From Mixophyes australis (Eukaryota; Chordata; Amphibia; Anura; Limnodynastidae): 64,000 nucleotides of DNA. A model generated the notes under the pieces. It ran no database searches. It saw only the letters and a list, made by a program, of their open reading frames with translations, and was not told where the DNA came from. The stretch is from NCBI GenBank assembly GCA_036250195.1, contig JAVHZZ010000011.1:53320811-53384810 (forward strand). The letters are read 5' to 3'. Made by a program: the position numbers and the translations under genes. Shown piece after piece: positions 43,354 through 56,205 of the stretch. Each line of letters starts with the position of its first letter. Position 1 is the stretch's first letter.

Positions 43354-43859
43354 TCAATAATCATGAAGCACAATTTGGGCTAACGTAAGATTTGTAGGCG
43401 GTGGACTTCCAGTGGCCCAATGCCTTAATGGAGTCAATGGATGCTCCGGACATGGCTGCAGACATAACTGCCCCAATTCTAACGAATGGGTGCCGTAAAG
43501 TGAATTGTTTAGGTCAAGGAAGTGTAGAGACCGTTTCGATATGGCCGCAAACTGGTACCTCGTCAGAGGTCGACCATTCTGATGAACAAGAAATTGGGGG
43601 GCCACCGGCCTTATTAAGCTAAATTGGGTGGTTAGGGTAACTGGACATAACCCCTTATTGTGATGTGAAGGTATGTGAACCTAGGACCCCTTACCATACT
43701 GGTCTGTTTTAGATCTACTGAGTTTGCAAGATAGGACGCCGTCCTGCGAGATGATATGTATAAACTCAAATCAGTAGGCACTCCGGACCTAGCTACTATC
43801 TCAGACACACGAAAAGTGCCAAAGAACGCCAGGGAGAAGGCTGTGCGGAACAGGAACAT
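43354..43859 (-). pseudogene. DIRS tyrosine recombinase, degenerate
   Basis: Frame 43859-43632 has SLAFFGTFRVSEIVARSG, containing the first catalytic arginine in the AFFGAFRxxE context. Frame 43605-43354 has FLVHQNGRPLTRYQF and GTHSLELGQLC, where the family has HSFRIGAAT, so the second arginine reads glutamate. A tryptophan in LRHWATG follows. Such enzymes join a circular DNA intermediate into the genome. This copy is inactive. Confidence 0.78.
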
Positions 43860-43897
43860 CTCATACCCATCTTAGGTGACCTGACTATGTTTCTGTA

Positions 43898-44248
43898 TCA
43901 TCATCATCATCATCACCATTTATTTATATAGCGCCACTAATTCCTCAGCGCTGTACAGAGAACTCACTCACATCAGTCCCTGCCCCGTTGGAGCTTACAG
44001 TCTAAATTTCCTAACACACACACACACGTGCACATAGACACAGACACAGACTAGGGTCAATTTGTTAGCAGCCAATTAACCTACCAGTATGTTTTTGGAG
44101 TGTGGGAGGAAACCGGAGCACCCGGAGGAAACCCACGCAAACACGGGGAGAACATACAAACTCCTCACAGACAAGGCCATGGTCGGGAATTGAACTCATG
44201 ACCCCAGTGCTGTAAGGTAGAAGTGCTAACCACTACGCCACCGTGCTG
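43898..44248 (-). mobile_element. V-SINE-like element nested in DIRS
   Basis: Full-length 351 bp, flanked by TTCTGTA (43891-43897 and 44249-44255), a 7-bp duplication. On the minus strand the tRNA-like head has CACGGTGGCGTAGTGGTTAG (A box) and GGTCATGAGTTCAATTCCC (B box). The central block is GGTTTCCTCCCACACTCCAA, and the tail is GGCGCTATATAAATAAATGG with a trinucleotide run. It is closely similar to the 2760 copy. Confidence 0.93.
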
Positions 44249-44309
44249 TTCTGTAGTAGCTTATCAAGGATTGGAACCGTGACCGGGAGATGGGAGTCTG
44301 CTTACGTGG

Positions 44310-45757
44310 GTTGCACATTTAGCCCACCCTTTGAGGGCCTTGGAGATCATAAAATCTTTTGTGACATTTAGTGAACCGTGCAATTGTGACATGAATGAAA
44401 TACCCACCAGTGTGGAGACCATACTGGTGTAGAATCCCCTCGTGAGTACTTATCCCACATAAATGCCTGATGCCAGCTATCCGATCAATGTTCGGCTCTC
44501 CAGTGGCCGTCAATATACACCCCAAAACCATGCGTGCCGGAAGCATCGGTGAACAAGATACTCTTGAAATACTCTATAGGCGGGGTAGGCCAAATTCACC
44601 TGCAGTTAAAGTCCCGTAGGAAGACGAGCCAAACTTGTAAATCCTCCCAGATTACTCGGGGTAGGCGAATAGCTGCGGTCTATTCTTACCTGCCGCAATT
44701 TTCTACCAAAAACTCTCCCCATAGGAATTGCCTGGCAGGTAAAATTGAACAAACCCAATGAGGACTGCACCAGACGCAGTGGACAGGAAGTGGTACCTAC
44801 TGCACTTGCTATCGCTTCTGAAAGTTTAAGAATCTTGTCCTCTGGGAGTCAGTAACTGGCCGCAGAATCTATCTCTAAGACCCAGAATGATAACCGAATC
44901 GTAGGACCCCCCCGTTTTATCCGCGGCTATGGACACACCTAGTACGACAAACAACGCTTGGATGGAGGACAACATATTCTGGCATATGGGTGAGTTGGGC
45001 GGGCCAATAACCAGGAAGTCCTCAAGATAGTGAGCAATCCCCCTGCAACCTGTTCCCGCCTGAATGCACCAGTGTAAAAAGCCACTAAACTTCTGGAAGA
45101 GAGCGCAGGATATTGAGTAACTCATTGGTAAGCAGCAATCTATGTAGTAACCGCCGAGGTGTCTAAACCCCATATATTGGCACTACTCAGGGTGAAGAGG
45201 CAACAGACGGAAAGCTGACTTTATATCAATCTTATCCAACAGGGACTCCTTCTCGCATTCTTGAACGAGGGCCAGGGCGGACTCAACGACTGGTAGGTGA
45301 CCGAGCTAAGGGAGGTGTCGCTAGCATCATTTATGGATCAACCAGTGGGGTAAGACCTGTGTTAAATCAATCTGAACTTTCCCTCAGTTTTCTTCGGAGC
45401 TACCCTCACTGGGGACAGAACGAGGTTAGGAATAGGAGGCTGCTGAAATGGCCCTACCATTCGACCCAAGCTAATTTCCTTTTCATCTAAAATTACGTGA
45501 AAGGCAAACGCCGACTTGATATTCACTGGGGTTAGCGTTGGTAAGGGGCCTTGTAGCGGTAATTTGAAACCAAAATGAAAGCCATCGTATAGTAGGGATG
45601 CCGTGTCTTTGTCATAATAAAGTCTCAACCATTTATCAAGCTCTACTAAATTAATTGGAGAAGGGCCCTGGACGAGGAGCTGCTGTTGACAACCCCCGTC
45701 CCCTACCCACGTTTCCCCAGGAACGGATGCAATCTTCAGCGGGGTGTTGGCCGCCAC
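44310..45757 (-). pseudogene. DIRS reverse transcriptase/RNase H, degenerate
   Basis: The RT start (45757-45362) shows SLLYDGFHFGFKLPL, NIKSAFAFHVILDEKEISLGR, split in family order, and GRMVGPFQQPPIPNLVLSPVRVAPKK, also split. The palm (45173-44826) shows GTGCRGIAHYLEDFLVIGPP, where the usual YLDD reads YLED, followed by VLGVSIAADKTGG. 44546-44319 holds an RNase H-like remnant. Several stops lie between these frames. Confidence 0.8.
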
Positions 45758-46299
45758 GCAGATGTGTTTGCATCTACACGCTGTTCCTCGCTGATAAAAA
45801 ACGGAAATAAAGTCGTAGCTCTTTCCTGGAGGGAAAGGCAGCTTGTGCCCTCCCCGGACCCAGGAAACTTCTTGCCCGTACCCATATCTGCAACATGGTT
45901 ACTAGGCCTCATCAACTCCAACCAAGTGTCTATGTCCTTCGACCCTAAGGGGTAAATTTATCCAACCGCTCATTCACTTTCTAAAGCACTCGCATGTACT
46001 TGCCTCTCTTAATCTTGTCGCGCACGCTTATTCTAATACCATATATCAATGGCAATACTCTCCGCCTGACCCAAGTTCCCGAATCTCACGGTCATTTCAT
46101 GTCTGCGGAGGTTTTTTCGTGTGCTTACCTAGCAACTCTGATTCTAGAATTCTAATCAGTTTCCTTGGCCTTTGCCCAGAGTCTGAAGACTCCGCACTGG
46201 TGGTTGACACAGATGAACTATGATGTTGTTACTTGTGTATAAGTAAATCAGTGCACTCACCCCCAGGCACAGGATTCGCCGACTCGGAAACCGTGCCCC

Positions 46300-47440
46300 A
46301 GGCTGTACCAGGAACTGGTGTTGCAACGACCATAGATGAGGCAAGATGCGTACCAGACTTTGCGTGCATCGGATCCCCCTATTCCTGTGCTGTGGTCAGC
46401 TCGTCCAAACTCGACCTTGTGTGGCAACCGCTTGACGCAGCCGCTTCTGGATTTCCGGATGTCGACTCTAAAAAACAATAAGGGACAGTGAGTTGTGCAC
46501 CTGAATCATAATTACACCTTTGCAGCGCTTCGCGTGTAAGCGGGCTGGGGTTGTCGTGAGTGTATGGTGCTGTGGACCTGCTTAAACGGGTATGGAGATA
46601 AGGCTCATATCGATGCCGCAGAGGAGGGGTAACGCTCCGTGTTTGGGAAAGGGCGTCATCATGTCCAGCTGGGGAAACAAAGTCTAAAGGCGGAAAGGGC
46701 CATTGCCAATGGTTGTCGGCACTTGCGTGGTGGTAATCAATAACGAGGTTCGCTGGGGTGGTATGTCGGCTTGTATACGGCCTGCTCGCCACTGCATGGT
46801 ATGGGGGATGAACCGATTGTGACCTATATGTATGTGAAGAGAACATTTGGGCGTTCCACTCGCGCTGTGTGATGTGCATAGGGGACAGCTCCGTGTGCTG
46901 CAATTGTCCGTGACTGGAAGATGGTGATGGAGATAAGCTTTGGCAGTTGTGGAAAGCCTCACAGACGTTTCTCCCATCGCCGACTGCATATGGAACTGGA
47001 AGGGTCTCCACGAAGTGGTGACCAGGCCTGACCGAGAAACAGGCTGGTAAAGTGATCTCCTAGCCGACGGGGCATCCCTATAAAACTGCGCCCCCCAAGA
47101 TGAACCCCGTGTGTTCTGCGATAAGAAAGGGCTAGGGGGAAAGAAAAGTTGATGAAGGGCTGGCAGGTTGGGAAGAGGGAACAAAAAACTGCGGAATGTA
47201 AGCAGAAGAGTTATAGGGCACTGTATGCCAGCACTGATTATACGGGTGCTGTGGGCTCCCCCTGGTGGCCAGTTAAGCGCATGGCAGCTGCTGGTCCTAA
47301 TGCTGCCAGGAGGTGGGGTTCTGTGGCTGACTTGGCCGGAGGACGGAAGAGAGGTGAGTGAGGGAGAGGGACTCCTGGCTCTCCCTGGCTGCCCAGCACT
47401 AACAGTGCCTGCGAGCGCATTGGGGCCGGTGAGCACCCAC
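46300..47440 (-). pseudogene. DIRS gag-like region
   Basis: Two overlapping minus frames (47436-46684 and 47011-46379) are proline-, serine- and histidine-rich, without a recognisable motif. Position upstream of the DIRS RT suggests gag. The frames shift into each other, so the true coding frame is uncertain. Confidence 0.4.
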
Positions 47441-49528
47441 TGCGGATGCGTGCGGGACCCAACAATTCAGTCTGGATTGCCTGGCCACACGAGTGGACTG
47501 CCTGACACCTGCTGCGCCTGGAAGGTGCAGAGCAGCGAGGGAGAGAGGACGAGGGAGGCGGGGGAGCACTGGAGGGAGAGGTAACGGGGTTGTATTATCG
47601 GGGAAATGGGAACCTTGACCAAGGGGGGGGGGTGGAGGCAAAATGGGACAGGGGGAGGATCTGAGGTGTGCCGGGCGGATGGGAGCTCACTTCGGGCGGG
47701 GCATGGCACAAGGGGAAAGGGGCTTGGAAAGGAGAGGGGGTTAAAGAGTAAACTGAGGGATGGGGCTGTGCATTGAAGGCTGCTGGAAGGAGAAGGGGAG
47801 GGGGAGATGGAAGGAGGAGAGAGGGAGATAAAGGGAAAATACACAATTGAGGAAAATAAATGGAGGTATTAAAACTGCAGGTGCTGGGAATCAGTAGGAA
47901 AGACAAGAGTAAATGGAGCAAAATGTAAAGAAATCCTTCATCTATGCTGCAGGCTCTCCCACTGGATTTTGTGAAGAAGAGTGAGGCAACCAGGAAGTGC
48001 TGCCTCCTATATCAAAAACCCTGGACTCAGATGCAAACACTGTCGCTATTTAAGTGCGTTCGACTCAGGGCTTCACTTGTCATTCTGCGCAAGTGCAATG
48101 CAGTGAAGTTACAAAGGATTTTCCAGTACATGCGCATTTGGGACTGGGAAAACGCCTGGCTGATATATGTATATAGACATATACTGGCTTTGCTTCGGTT
48201 ACATCAGCATTTCATAATGCACACAATAAAAGTACAAGAATAATAAAATGGAGTTCAGTGACCATCTTGTTTGGCCTGTCAGACTCACATTGAATTATCC
48301 TCGAGTCATCCAACGGGGTATCATCAGCCATAGAGACCATTTTGCAGCAGCCCCTGAGTTATTTATGCTTTATATAGTGTCACAAACTAAAACAATGTTA
48401 TAATCTATACTTACATACTTTGGTATCGTCCTGGCATGGTCGCTAGATGATAGTTTAGCTTATCAGAAGATTTCCCTGAAAAAAGGCAACATAGACTGCT
48501 GACTTTCTAAAAGGCGCTTTATGCAGAGAACTGAAACTCAGTAGCCAGTATATTGTGTATGTCTAAAAGATTTTTATAATCTCTGATTATAATGTGGGCC
48601 ATTGTTTCTTTATAGACAATTAAATATTTTAGTTTTGTATTAACATCCACCCCTTAATATTTGCCTGCATAAGTGAAAACCTCCAAAGTATGGCAATTGC
48701 AATAACATGAAAATAAAAAGTAGAGGTAAAATTGTATAGCCTCATAGCAGAGATGGTAAAAGCAAATGATGCTAATAATAAATTACAGCCATTAAAACTG
48801 CCGTATACCTTAGGATAAATCTTGAACACAAAAGAAAATCAAAGACCAAATTCACATTTAACAACTAGTGGAGAGGGGTGGACTGAGCTTTATCTGCTTC
48901 TTTTTTTGTCATTTATATACATCCTGCTCAATGTCTTTACTACCAAACCATTATGGGAAGGCATAAATCATATCATGATGTCTTCTCTGCCGTTATCCTT
49001 TTTTCTTTTATTCTAATCCTTCAGAGTATGCTTTCACTTGCTGCACACTGCTTCATTCAACACAATGGCTCTAAATCACCAAAAGAAATGAATGAAGGCG
49101 AAAAACAGAAGGAATTATTGGGAAGTACTAGTAAAATGGCAGGCAGACAATAACTTATCCAGAGTTGTCAGTGTGGAGAGTAAGGAAGCTGCAGATACAT
49201 CAGCAAGTAACAAAATACATGTCACAAAGTCATATTTTAAAGGCCATGCTGATATTTATAGGATAGACAAGGAATGCCTTTCTCCTTCATTTAACCTGAA
49301 CCTTTGCCAAAATGCACACAACAAAGTCTGTAAGAGATATACAAGGTAGTCTTACTACATCATACATCATACGCATTGTAAGTTCATAAAAATAATTTCC
49401 TACTTAAAATAGTGGGATCTACTATAATAAAAGTATCCAATATCTAGAACAAAGAGACAATTAAATCGTGACACTATAAGCGATGTCATGATCTGACTCC
49501 GATACACTCTATAGGTGTCAATAACAAT
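47441..49528. other. Unassigned; purine-rich 47480-47850, then AT-rich
   Basis: 47480-47850 is strongly G/A-rich, giving low-complexity proline/serine frames on the other strand (125 and 108 codons), which I do not call. The rest has no supportable feature. Confidence 0.4.
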
Positions 49529-49625
49529 TAGAGATGCTCACTGACCCCCGTGAATTGGTTTTGCATTTGGTTTTCCATCTGGATTAGCTTCGTGTTTTAG
49601 TTTTGGTAAACTGACTCTTGTCATT
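49529..49625 (-). mobile_element. hAT 3' end fragment, close to hAT copy 2
   Basis: TAGAGATG followed by CTCACTGACCCCCGTG and GGTTTTGCATTTGGTTTTCC matches the reverse complement of the last ~90 bp of hAT copy 2 (59390-59478). The similarity fades after about 49620. No partner end is visible. Confidence 0.65.
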
Positions 49626-49972
49626 TCTGAATCTGAACATACATTTTCCTCTAATGCCTTATTGTTTTCATCCAGCTCGGGTTTTACACATAAAAGTATT
49701 TGGACACCACTTTTGGAGTCCGAATGACAAGGTCTTGCTTAGCCACGACTGACCTTACAAGAAGATGCCTCAGTGACAGTTGCAGAACTTGTACTTATAA
49801 AGAAAGGAGACGGACTCATTCTTTATTTGCCACTGCGTGTGTAGAATGGCATGTTGGCAATTTTATTTTTTTCTGCAGATAACTTTGCCTGGATTACAGG
49901 TCTTTTTCTCTTGACCAAGGTAAAAGGTGTTTTTGTACATTTTTGTTTTCCTGACTTAAAAACACAATGTAC
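49626..49972. other. Unassigned sequence
   Basis: No supportable feature. It may be decayed hAT interior. Confidence 0.3.
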
Positions 49973-52330
49973 TTTTTTTTTTTTAAATCAGGTAAAATTT
50001 GATTGCATTTTTCTTTTCTTTACATTCTAAACAAAAAAAAAGCCCAGAACATTGGGCTTAATCCCCAGTTATAACCCACAAAGTGTTACAAGTATTATCA
50101 AGTATTCATGCACAATAGGATCACAAAAGAAAAAACATTGACATTCAGATATTCAAGCCAAGATATGCAAATCCTCCACAATTTCAAGATACAATGAAAT
50201 AATAATACAGTTTTTGATAGTACAGATTATAATCATTGACCTTAAAGACTCAACAATAGGCGGCTGGATGTCTGCCCCGAGCATTCCTTAGGAGAGCTCC
50301 ACCTCCCTCAACCCTTCTGTAACATATGGGGATATCCTCCACCTGTACCATATTCTTTCATACTTATCCACTAGGTTCCTACTGGTGTACATGAACCTTT
50401 CATGGCTGACTGTATCGTTAACAAGGTCGATCCAGCTACTCAAGGTCGGGCCTTCAGGTGCCATCCATTTCCTAGCTATCACCACCTTTGCCAACATAAG
50501 TAACGTGTTGATAAGCAGTCTAATAAGTTTACGTGTTTTTTTGTTCAAGCCCAAACCGAATATAAAGAGTTTTGGAGTCAAGGCCACCACTCCCACCTCC
50601 AATCTTTTAATACAATCCTCCACCCCTCCCCAAAAAGATGAGACCAACAGACACTCCCAGAGCATATGCCAAAAGTCCCCTTTCTCACTCCTACACTTGG
50701 GACACAGCACCCTCTGACCCCCATTAAACCTACAAAGCCGAAGGGGGGTGAGATACGCTCTGTGTAACAGAAAAAACTGGACCTGGCGAAATCTAACTGA
50801 TGCAGTTACCTCTTTCGGGCTACATAACACCATATCCCATGCTTTGTCAGTAAAGCGCCCCAGATCACCCTCCCACCTGCATCGCAGCTCCAGCAAGCCC
50901 CCTTCACCAGACCCTTTCACCAATATTGAATACAATAATGAGATTTTCCGCCTTTGGCCCAACCTTGACAGCTGCACCCTTAAGGAATCTGCACTAAAGC
51001 TCGGGGCAGCTCCCCGAAACTGCGAGGCCAGAGCATGTCTTAACTGCAAGTATCTATAAAAGTAACCCCTAGGTAGCTCATATAGTCTCTGAAGTTGCTC
51101 AAATGAATATAATATCCCGTTTTCATACAGTTGCCCAATATGTACTATATTGTAGATTCGCCAAGCTCCAGCTCCCTCTATCCTAATCATCTCTCCAAAA
51201 TCCAAATTATCCCAGAGTGGAGTGCACGGATCCAAATCAATTCCACCCCCAATCTGAGCTGACAATCGCCAAACCTTCCTGGCCTGTATTAACAAAGGGG
51301 GTCTCTCCCAACCTTTCTTCCAGCCAGAAGAAACTGCACACATGTATGATTAGATCCTGCCTCAGAGACCAAAAAATCATGCAAATCTACGCCCAACCGC
51401 GACCGGAACCATACCTCAATATGCGTCAACTGGGAGGCAAAATAATAAAGTCGTAGATTCGGCAAAACCAAACCCCCCGACCCTCGAGAACGATACAAAG
51501 TAGTAAGCTTAACTCTTGCTCTCTTGCCTGCCCACACCAAAGAAGCCATGAGATGTTTAATGTAGCGAAATGTGCTATGAGGGATATATATCAGCGACTG
51601 CTGCAAAACATACAGAAACTTTGGTTAGATTATTATTTTGACCAGGTTAATTCTACCTGTGACTGACAGTGGCAGCTGCTTCCACACCCCAATCCGGCTT
51701 CTAAGAAAATCAATCTGAGGCTGGGACATTACGCTGGATATATTGACCCATATCACTAGAAATCCAGATACCAAGATTATTTAAACACAGGGATCCATTT
51801 AAGAGAAGTCTGCAAAACTTGACCCGTAGGGCAAGCACCCTTAATCGGAGTTACACTGGATTTATCCCAATTAATCGAAAGCCCCGAGAACCTACCGAAC
51901 ACCGAGACCACACGGAGTAAGATTGGCAACGATTTATCAGGATACTACAAAAAAAGCAGCATATCATCTGCATAAAGGGCAATCTTGTCCATCCCGCAGC
52001 CCATCCTCAATCCAGTAATATCTGACTGCATTCTAATCATACATACCAACGGCTCTATAACTAGGGCAAATAGAGTGGGGGACAAAGGGCACCCTTGTCT
52101 GGTACCTCTGCCCATAACAAACTGACGGGACACAAAGCCATATACACAGACTCTAGCTGTAGGGGAGGAGTACAGCAGTCAAACCCATTGAATAAAGACC
52201 GGTCCAAATCCGAATTTCAACAGCACCGCCCACAGGTACCTCCACTCCACAGAGTCAAAGGCCCTAGCAGCATCTAACGACACTACCACCACCTCCTCCT
52301 CCGCAGGGTGGGGCAGCTGCAAAAAAGCCT
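49973..52330 (-). mobile_element. 5'-truncated L1/Tx1-type LINE, second copy
   Basis: A T-run at 49973-49984 marks the poly(A) tail on the minus strand. Coding similarity extends right to about 52330 and stops inside the RT domain. It is the same clade as 12823-14492 but keeps part of the RT core. Confidence 0.85.
50288..52310 (-). pseudogene. L1-like ORF2, RT core to C-terminus
   Basis: Reading leftwards: SLDAARAFDSVEW near 52290 (RT motif A), GRGTRQGCPLSPTLFALV and IALYADDMLLFL (active site, frame 52133-51945), then after stops the frame 51606-51289 with GSGGLVLPNLRLYYFASQL, and the open 351-codon frame 51343-50288 with LCPKCRSEKGDFWHMLWEC (zinc-type motif) and SHERFMYTSR. At least three frames are needed, so it is inactive. 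The endonuclease is missing. Confidence 0.87.
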
Positions 52331-52794
52331 ACGCAGATTTATAGTCCGAGGGAGACCGCATTATGCTGAGCACTATATAGCAATTTATAAACCTATATGG
52401 AACAATTACATGTCCATAGTATTGCCTATAATTATTAGTACTACTTTGCATAGCCATCATAAGTAAGACAGACTAAGTATAAATTATGACTATTTGCAGC
52501 CATACTAGATATAGGCAAAACAATGTTAATGTAAGTACAATAGATGTGAGCTAAATATAGTATATCTTAAATAAAACTTAAAAATGGCAGTCAAAATAGA
52601 ACAGCAAACAAGAATACAAAAATAAACTGGCAATTATTATTAAAAATAAATAAGGGAAGTATAAAAAGCTGAAGCCATAGCTATAAAGACCTAAAATGAA
52701 ATCTAGAAGGGATAATAGCTTTTAAAACAAGATGATGGTATGCTAAAACAACATTCTTATAAGACAGGACCAGATTATACTTTTCATGGTCTCC
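52331..52794. other. Unassigned AT-rich sequence
   Basis: No supportable feature. Confidence 0.35.
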
Positions 52795-53780
52795 ATCTTC
52801 CCTTGACACTACTTCCGTGGGCAGCCACAATCTTCGGCATTTCTATAGTTTAAATTTCTCCTCATATAAAGTCTCCCATGGAGAGAGAGCCAGGCAATGT
52901 CCAAGTACTTCAGAGGAACCCTCCGGGAATTGACCATAACTAGTCCCTCCAAGCACACATTACCCAGGCAGACTTTTAGTGACAGCTGTTCCAAGAAGTG
53001 AGAGTGCAAAATTCTTCTCTCCAACTCCCTTCTAGAGAACTTTTTGGCTTCCCCTGCCTTGTCACTTTTAAGCCAAAAGTAATGTAAGTCGGAAGGTATC
53101 CAAACTTTTCACCGCCCCTCCCTCTACCCAGGCGTTGAGGAAGGGATGCACACATACAGAAGGGGGCTTAGGGGGCAACCTTGCCTTACACCTGAATCGA
53201 CCACGAAGGACAGACCCACCCAATATGGAAGCTCTCGGCCTGCCTGTAGATCGTCTGAAGCCAATTAACCTCCTGCACTGAGAGCCCATACCACAGAAGT
53301 AGAGCGAACAGGTAATTGAGATTTACCTGGTTAAAAGCTTTCAACTGATCTAGCATTAGCAAGTATTTCCCCCACTTCTCAGCATGGCAGCGCTCAATGA
53401 CCCTCTGGACCCCAAGAACAGCACTAAATGTGCTAAGGTCCTTCATGGTACAGTGCTGAGAGGGAGAAAGGATCTGTCCGGAAATTGACATCAGCCTGTT
53501 GAACAGTAGCTTTACCAGAATCTTACTGTCTGTATTGAGAAGGGCGATGGGGTGCCAATTCTCAATATGCGATGGATCCTTCCCTTTGGATAACAAAAAA
53601 AGGGCAGACAGCCTCATGGAGGGATGAAGAATTCCTCTATCCAGGCTCTCACTAAACACCTCCACAAGGTGGGGGGCCCGAAGGTCCTTAAGTGTCTTAA
53701 AGAACTTGGAGGCCAAGCCATCTGGTCCTGGTGTCTTATCTCCAGTTTCCATCAGCTCTGTAGCCCTCACCATATCTGGT
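52795..53780 (-). pseudogene. Tx1/L1-type LINE fragment, RT domain
   Basis: The frame 53773-53186 shows GDKTPGPDGLASKFFK, LSALFLLSKGKDPSHIENW with HPIALLNTDSKIL, and MLDQLKAFNQVN (motif A, with N for the usual D after KAF). A GVRQGCPLSPLLY-type block is encoded in another frame near 53170-53200. Frame 53024-52809 has CLEGLVMVNSRRVPLKYLDIAW. It carries the same RT motif as the copy at 52.1 kb, so it is a separate element, not its continuation. Confidence 0.8.
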
Positions 53781-54481
53781 GGCAGTCAATATCACAGCTA
53801 TGTAAAAGTCGGCACAGTTTTAAACGATGTAATAATAACTATGGGTAAAAGCGCGATAATAATAAAATGACTACTTACCAAATAACAGATAAGAAGTTTT
53901 TACAAAGCTTTAAATCACCAACCATTGTAAAATATGAATGCCCTAATAGGTTACACTACCAAATTTTGCCATTCACTATGGACACAGTGAAAGTGTCTGT
54001 TTTAAAGTGGAAATACCCAGACCCCACCCCATGTATAATGGAATACAGGCAAAATGAAAGATCAGAGGCCAGGAGGGACTCATTCCTCACTAGTATGGTC
54101 ACTTTAACCCTCTCCTGATGGGTGATTGCAAATAGTTTAAAACTTGACCAGAGGTCAGCTTTCCTATGCTCTGCCCAACATAACCAAAAGGCTTGAAGCC
54201 CATAATATGTAGAAAGATATGGAATAGAAATGGGCGCTATGGACCAATAAATAACAGTGCTAATCTGGACACAGCTCACCAAATATTTGAGTTCTGTACC
54301 AAAAATCAATAACACAAAAGAAAAGGCTAAGAGAGCGCTGAAACCAGATAATAAAATTCAATTTAATACAATCTCATGCTACTAGCATACAAAATACCAT
54401 AATAAAATATATTAAAATATGCCATACAAATTGCATAGGCTTATATAAGAAAAAAAAAGGTATGAGGTTAAGACATATGTC
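53781..54481. other. Unassigned sequence
   Basis: Minus frame 54315-53956 (119 codons) has no recognised motif. It may be further LINE remnant. No feature is called. Confidence 0.3.
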
Positions 54482-54610
54482 AATGGGCAGTGTCGGACTG
54501 GGGCATGAAGGGCCCACCGGGGGAATTCAGCGATAGGGGCCCACTATATTGGGGTGTGGCCAACTTTGAGTGGGTGTGGCCAGTAAAGGGGGTGTGGTCA
54601 GGCCATGGAG
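54482..54610. repeat. Possible hAT-like non-autonomous element end
   Basis: CAGTGTCGGACTGGGGCATG followed by AAGGGCCCACCGGGGG is a common amphibian repeat start with hAT-type CAGTG terminus. The matching opposite end was not found. Confidence 0.4.
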
Positions 54611-56161
54611 GACAACTTATAGCACTATTTTAAATGTGCACCTTTTTGGATGCAATGCATTAGACCCTGCCCATTCTACTGGTAGGGAACTACATGGGAC
54701 CCATTAATAAAACACTTGTGGTTTGGAAGAAACGCCAGTACCAGCTCCTGTCGTCTCCTAATGCACAAAGACAGTTACTTGTGATAAGTGCATCATTTTG
54801 TTACTCCAACCCTCGCATTATATGTTGTGTTATTGCCCATCATGTATTGAGCTTATTAAAAGCCATTTCAAGGGCTACACAAACCAAATAACATCATTAA
54901 TTAGAAGACATAAACTGCACAATTATTTTTTTAGTACAATGGTTACCAACCTGTTGTTGCTGTGACATGTCCTGGAATAAAAGTCAATTCATAAAAAACA
55001 AGTGATTGTAATTCTCAACAAATCTCAGTGAAATCCATCTCATTTCATTTTAAATACAGTTGATATATGCTTATAATACTTTCACTTTATAACCCCTAAA
55101 TTCTAAACAGGACAACCATCAAAAAGAATGCACAATAGGCAAAAGAAAAAATATATAAATATAATTATGTTCTCTTATGCATGTGCCTTTCTACACGAAC
55201 ATACAATATAGACCAACATATTATACAACCCTGAATGATTATATTTTCAACTGGATGCAATTGGAATACTAGACTACATGAAAAGCTCCCTTCATTTGCC
55301 AGATCTTGTATACACAGTCTGATTATTAAAATGACTTTGTTATAATTATTTTTCAAGGACTCTTACAGAATATGCCACTCGTCAAAGACCATACACACAG
55401 CATCAGTGCTACTACGGTTGCGTGCTTCACCAATGAATGCTTGTTGAGAAGGGAAATTTTAAAAAACAAAAAAATGAAGAGAATACAGCCCATCCAAAGC
55501 CTGTCACATTTATTCCATATATGCTGGTATGCTGCCAGTGTTGTATGAAAGAGAATATAAATATCAAAGGATGGGCGCAAATGGGGGAAGGGTAAAGAAA
55601 CACAAGGATTGGGTCAATGAATAAGTCAAGGGGAAAACGGTCCCAAAGTCATTAAAGGATGTTGGTCTTCTAGTTCCACCTATACCGATGTCCCAGATGG
55701 TAAACTTACATCAATGTGACCTTTTCTATTCCATACAGTATTTGAATAATGTGTCCTCTTGCTTCAAAAAGCACCACCACGATGTACTTTTACTCCCCTC
55801 TAAACCTGTTTATTCTCCTCACCAGAGTGCACATATGGGAGACCAGGGAGAGAACAGAGAAAGATCTCATGGTGTTTTACGTTCTCTATTTATTAAGTTA
55901 AAACATGGGGTTAAAAACACTCACATTTTGTATGTTAAAACCGCTCATATCTTTCAGTCCATCAAACGGCAGTATCCAGCTTCTGTATCCCAGCCACGAT
56001 CAAACTGGCTGGGCTTCAGATAACCCGGGGAAACTCTGCAGCGTCAGAGGGGGCGTGGTCTATTGCGTCCAGTGTTGTATGAACCTATGATGACCAAACT
56101 GACCTTGGATCAGTATGTTGATATCAGGACGTCCTCCTCCCCTGCTCAAACTGCTGAAAAA
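54611..56161. other. Unassigned AT-rich sequence
   Basis: No supportable gene. Confidence 0.35.
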
Positions 56162-56205
56162 CACACTACCGCGCCTGGGCTTTCTGCATCTGCGCGGTAG
56201 TGTGG
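56162..56205. repeat. GC-rich hairpin
   Basis: CACACTACCGCGC and its complement GCGCGGTAGTGTG surround an 18-base loop. It lies in a repeat-like region and its function is unknown. Confidence 0.7.

Larger units (their letters stand above)
43354..47440 (-). mobile_element. DIRS-like tyrosine-recombinase retrotransposon
   Basis: The minus-strand order is gag-like (47440-46300), reverse transcriptase/RNase H (45760-44300) and tyrosine recombinase (43860-43354), the layout of DIRS elements, which lack integrase and target duplications. A SINE is nested between RT/RNase H and the recombinase. All modules have stops, frameshifts or altered key residues. The inverted or split terminal repeats were not located, so the borders are approximate. 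Confidence 0.8.

Noticed and set aside
47467..47921. 125- and 108-codon Pro/Ser-rich minus ORFs
   Set aside because: Low-complexity translation of a purine-rich strand without a motif.
53956..54315. 119-codon minus ORF next to the Tx1 fragment
   Set aside because: No RT, zinc or other LINE motif could be matched, so I could not support it as element coding sequence.
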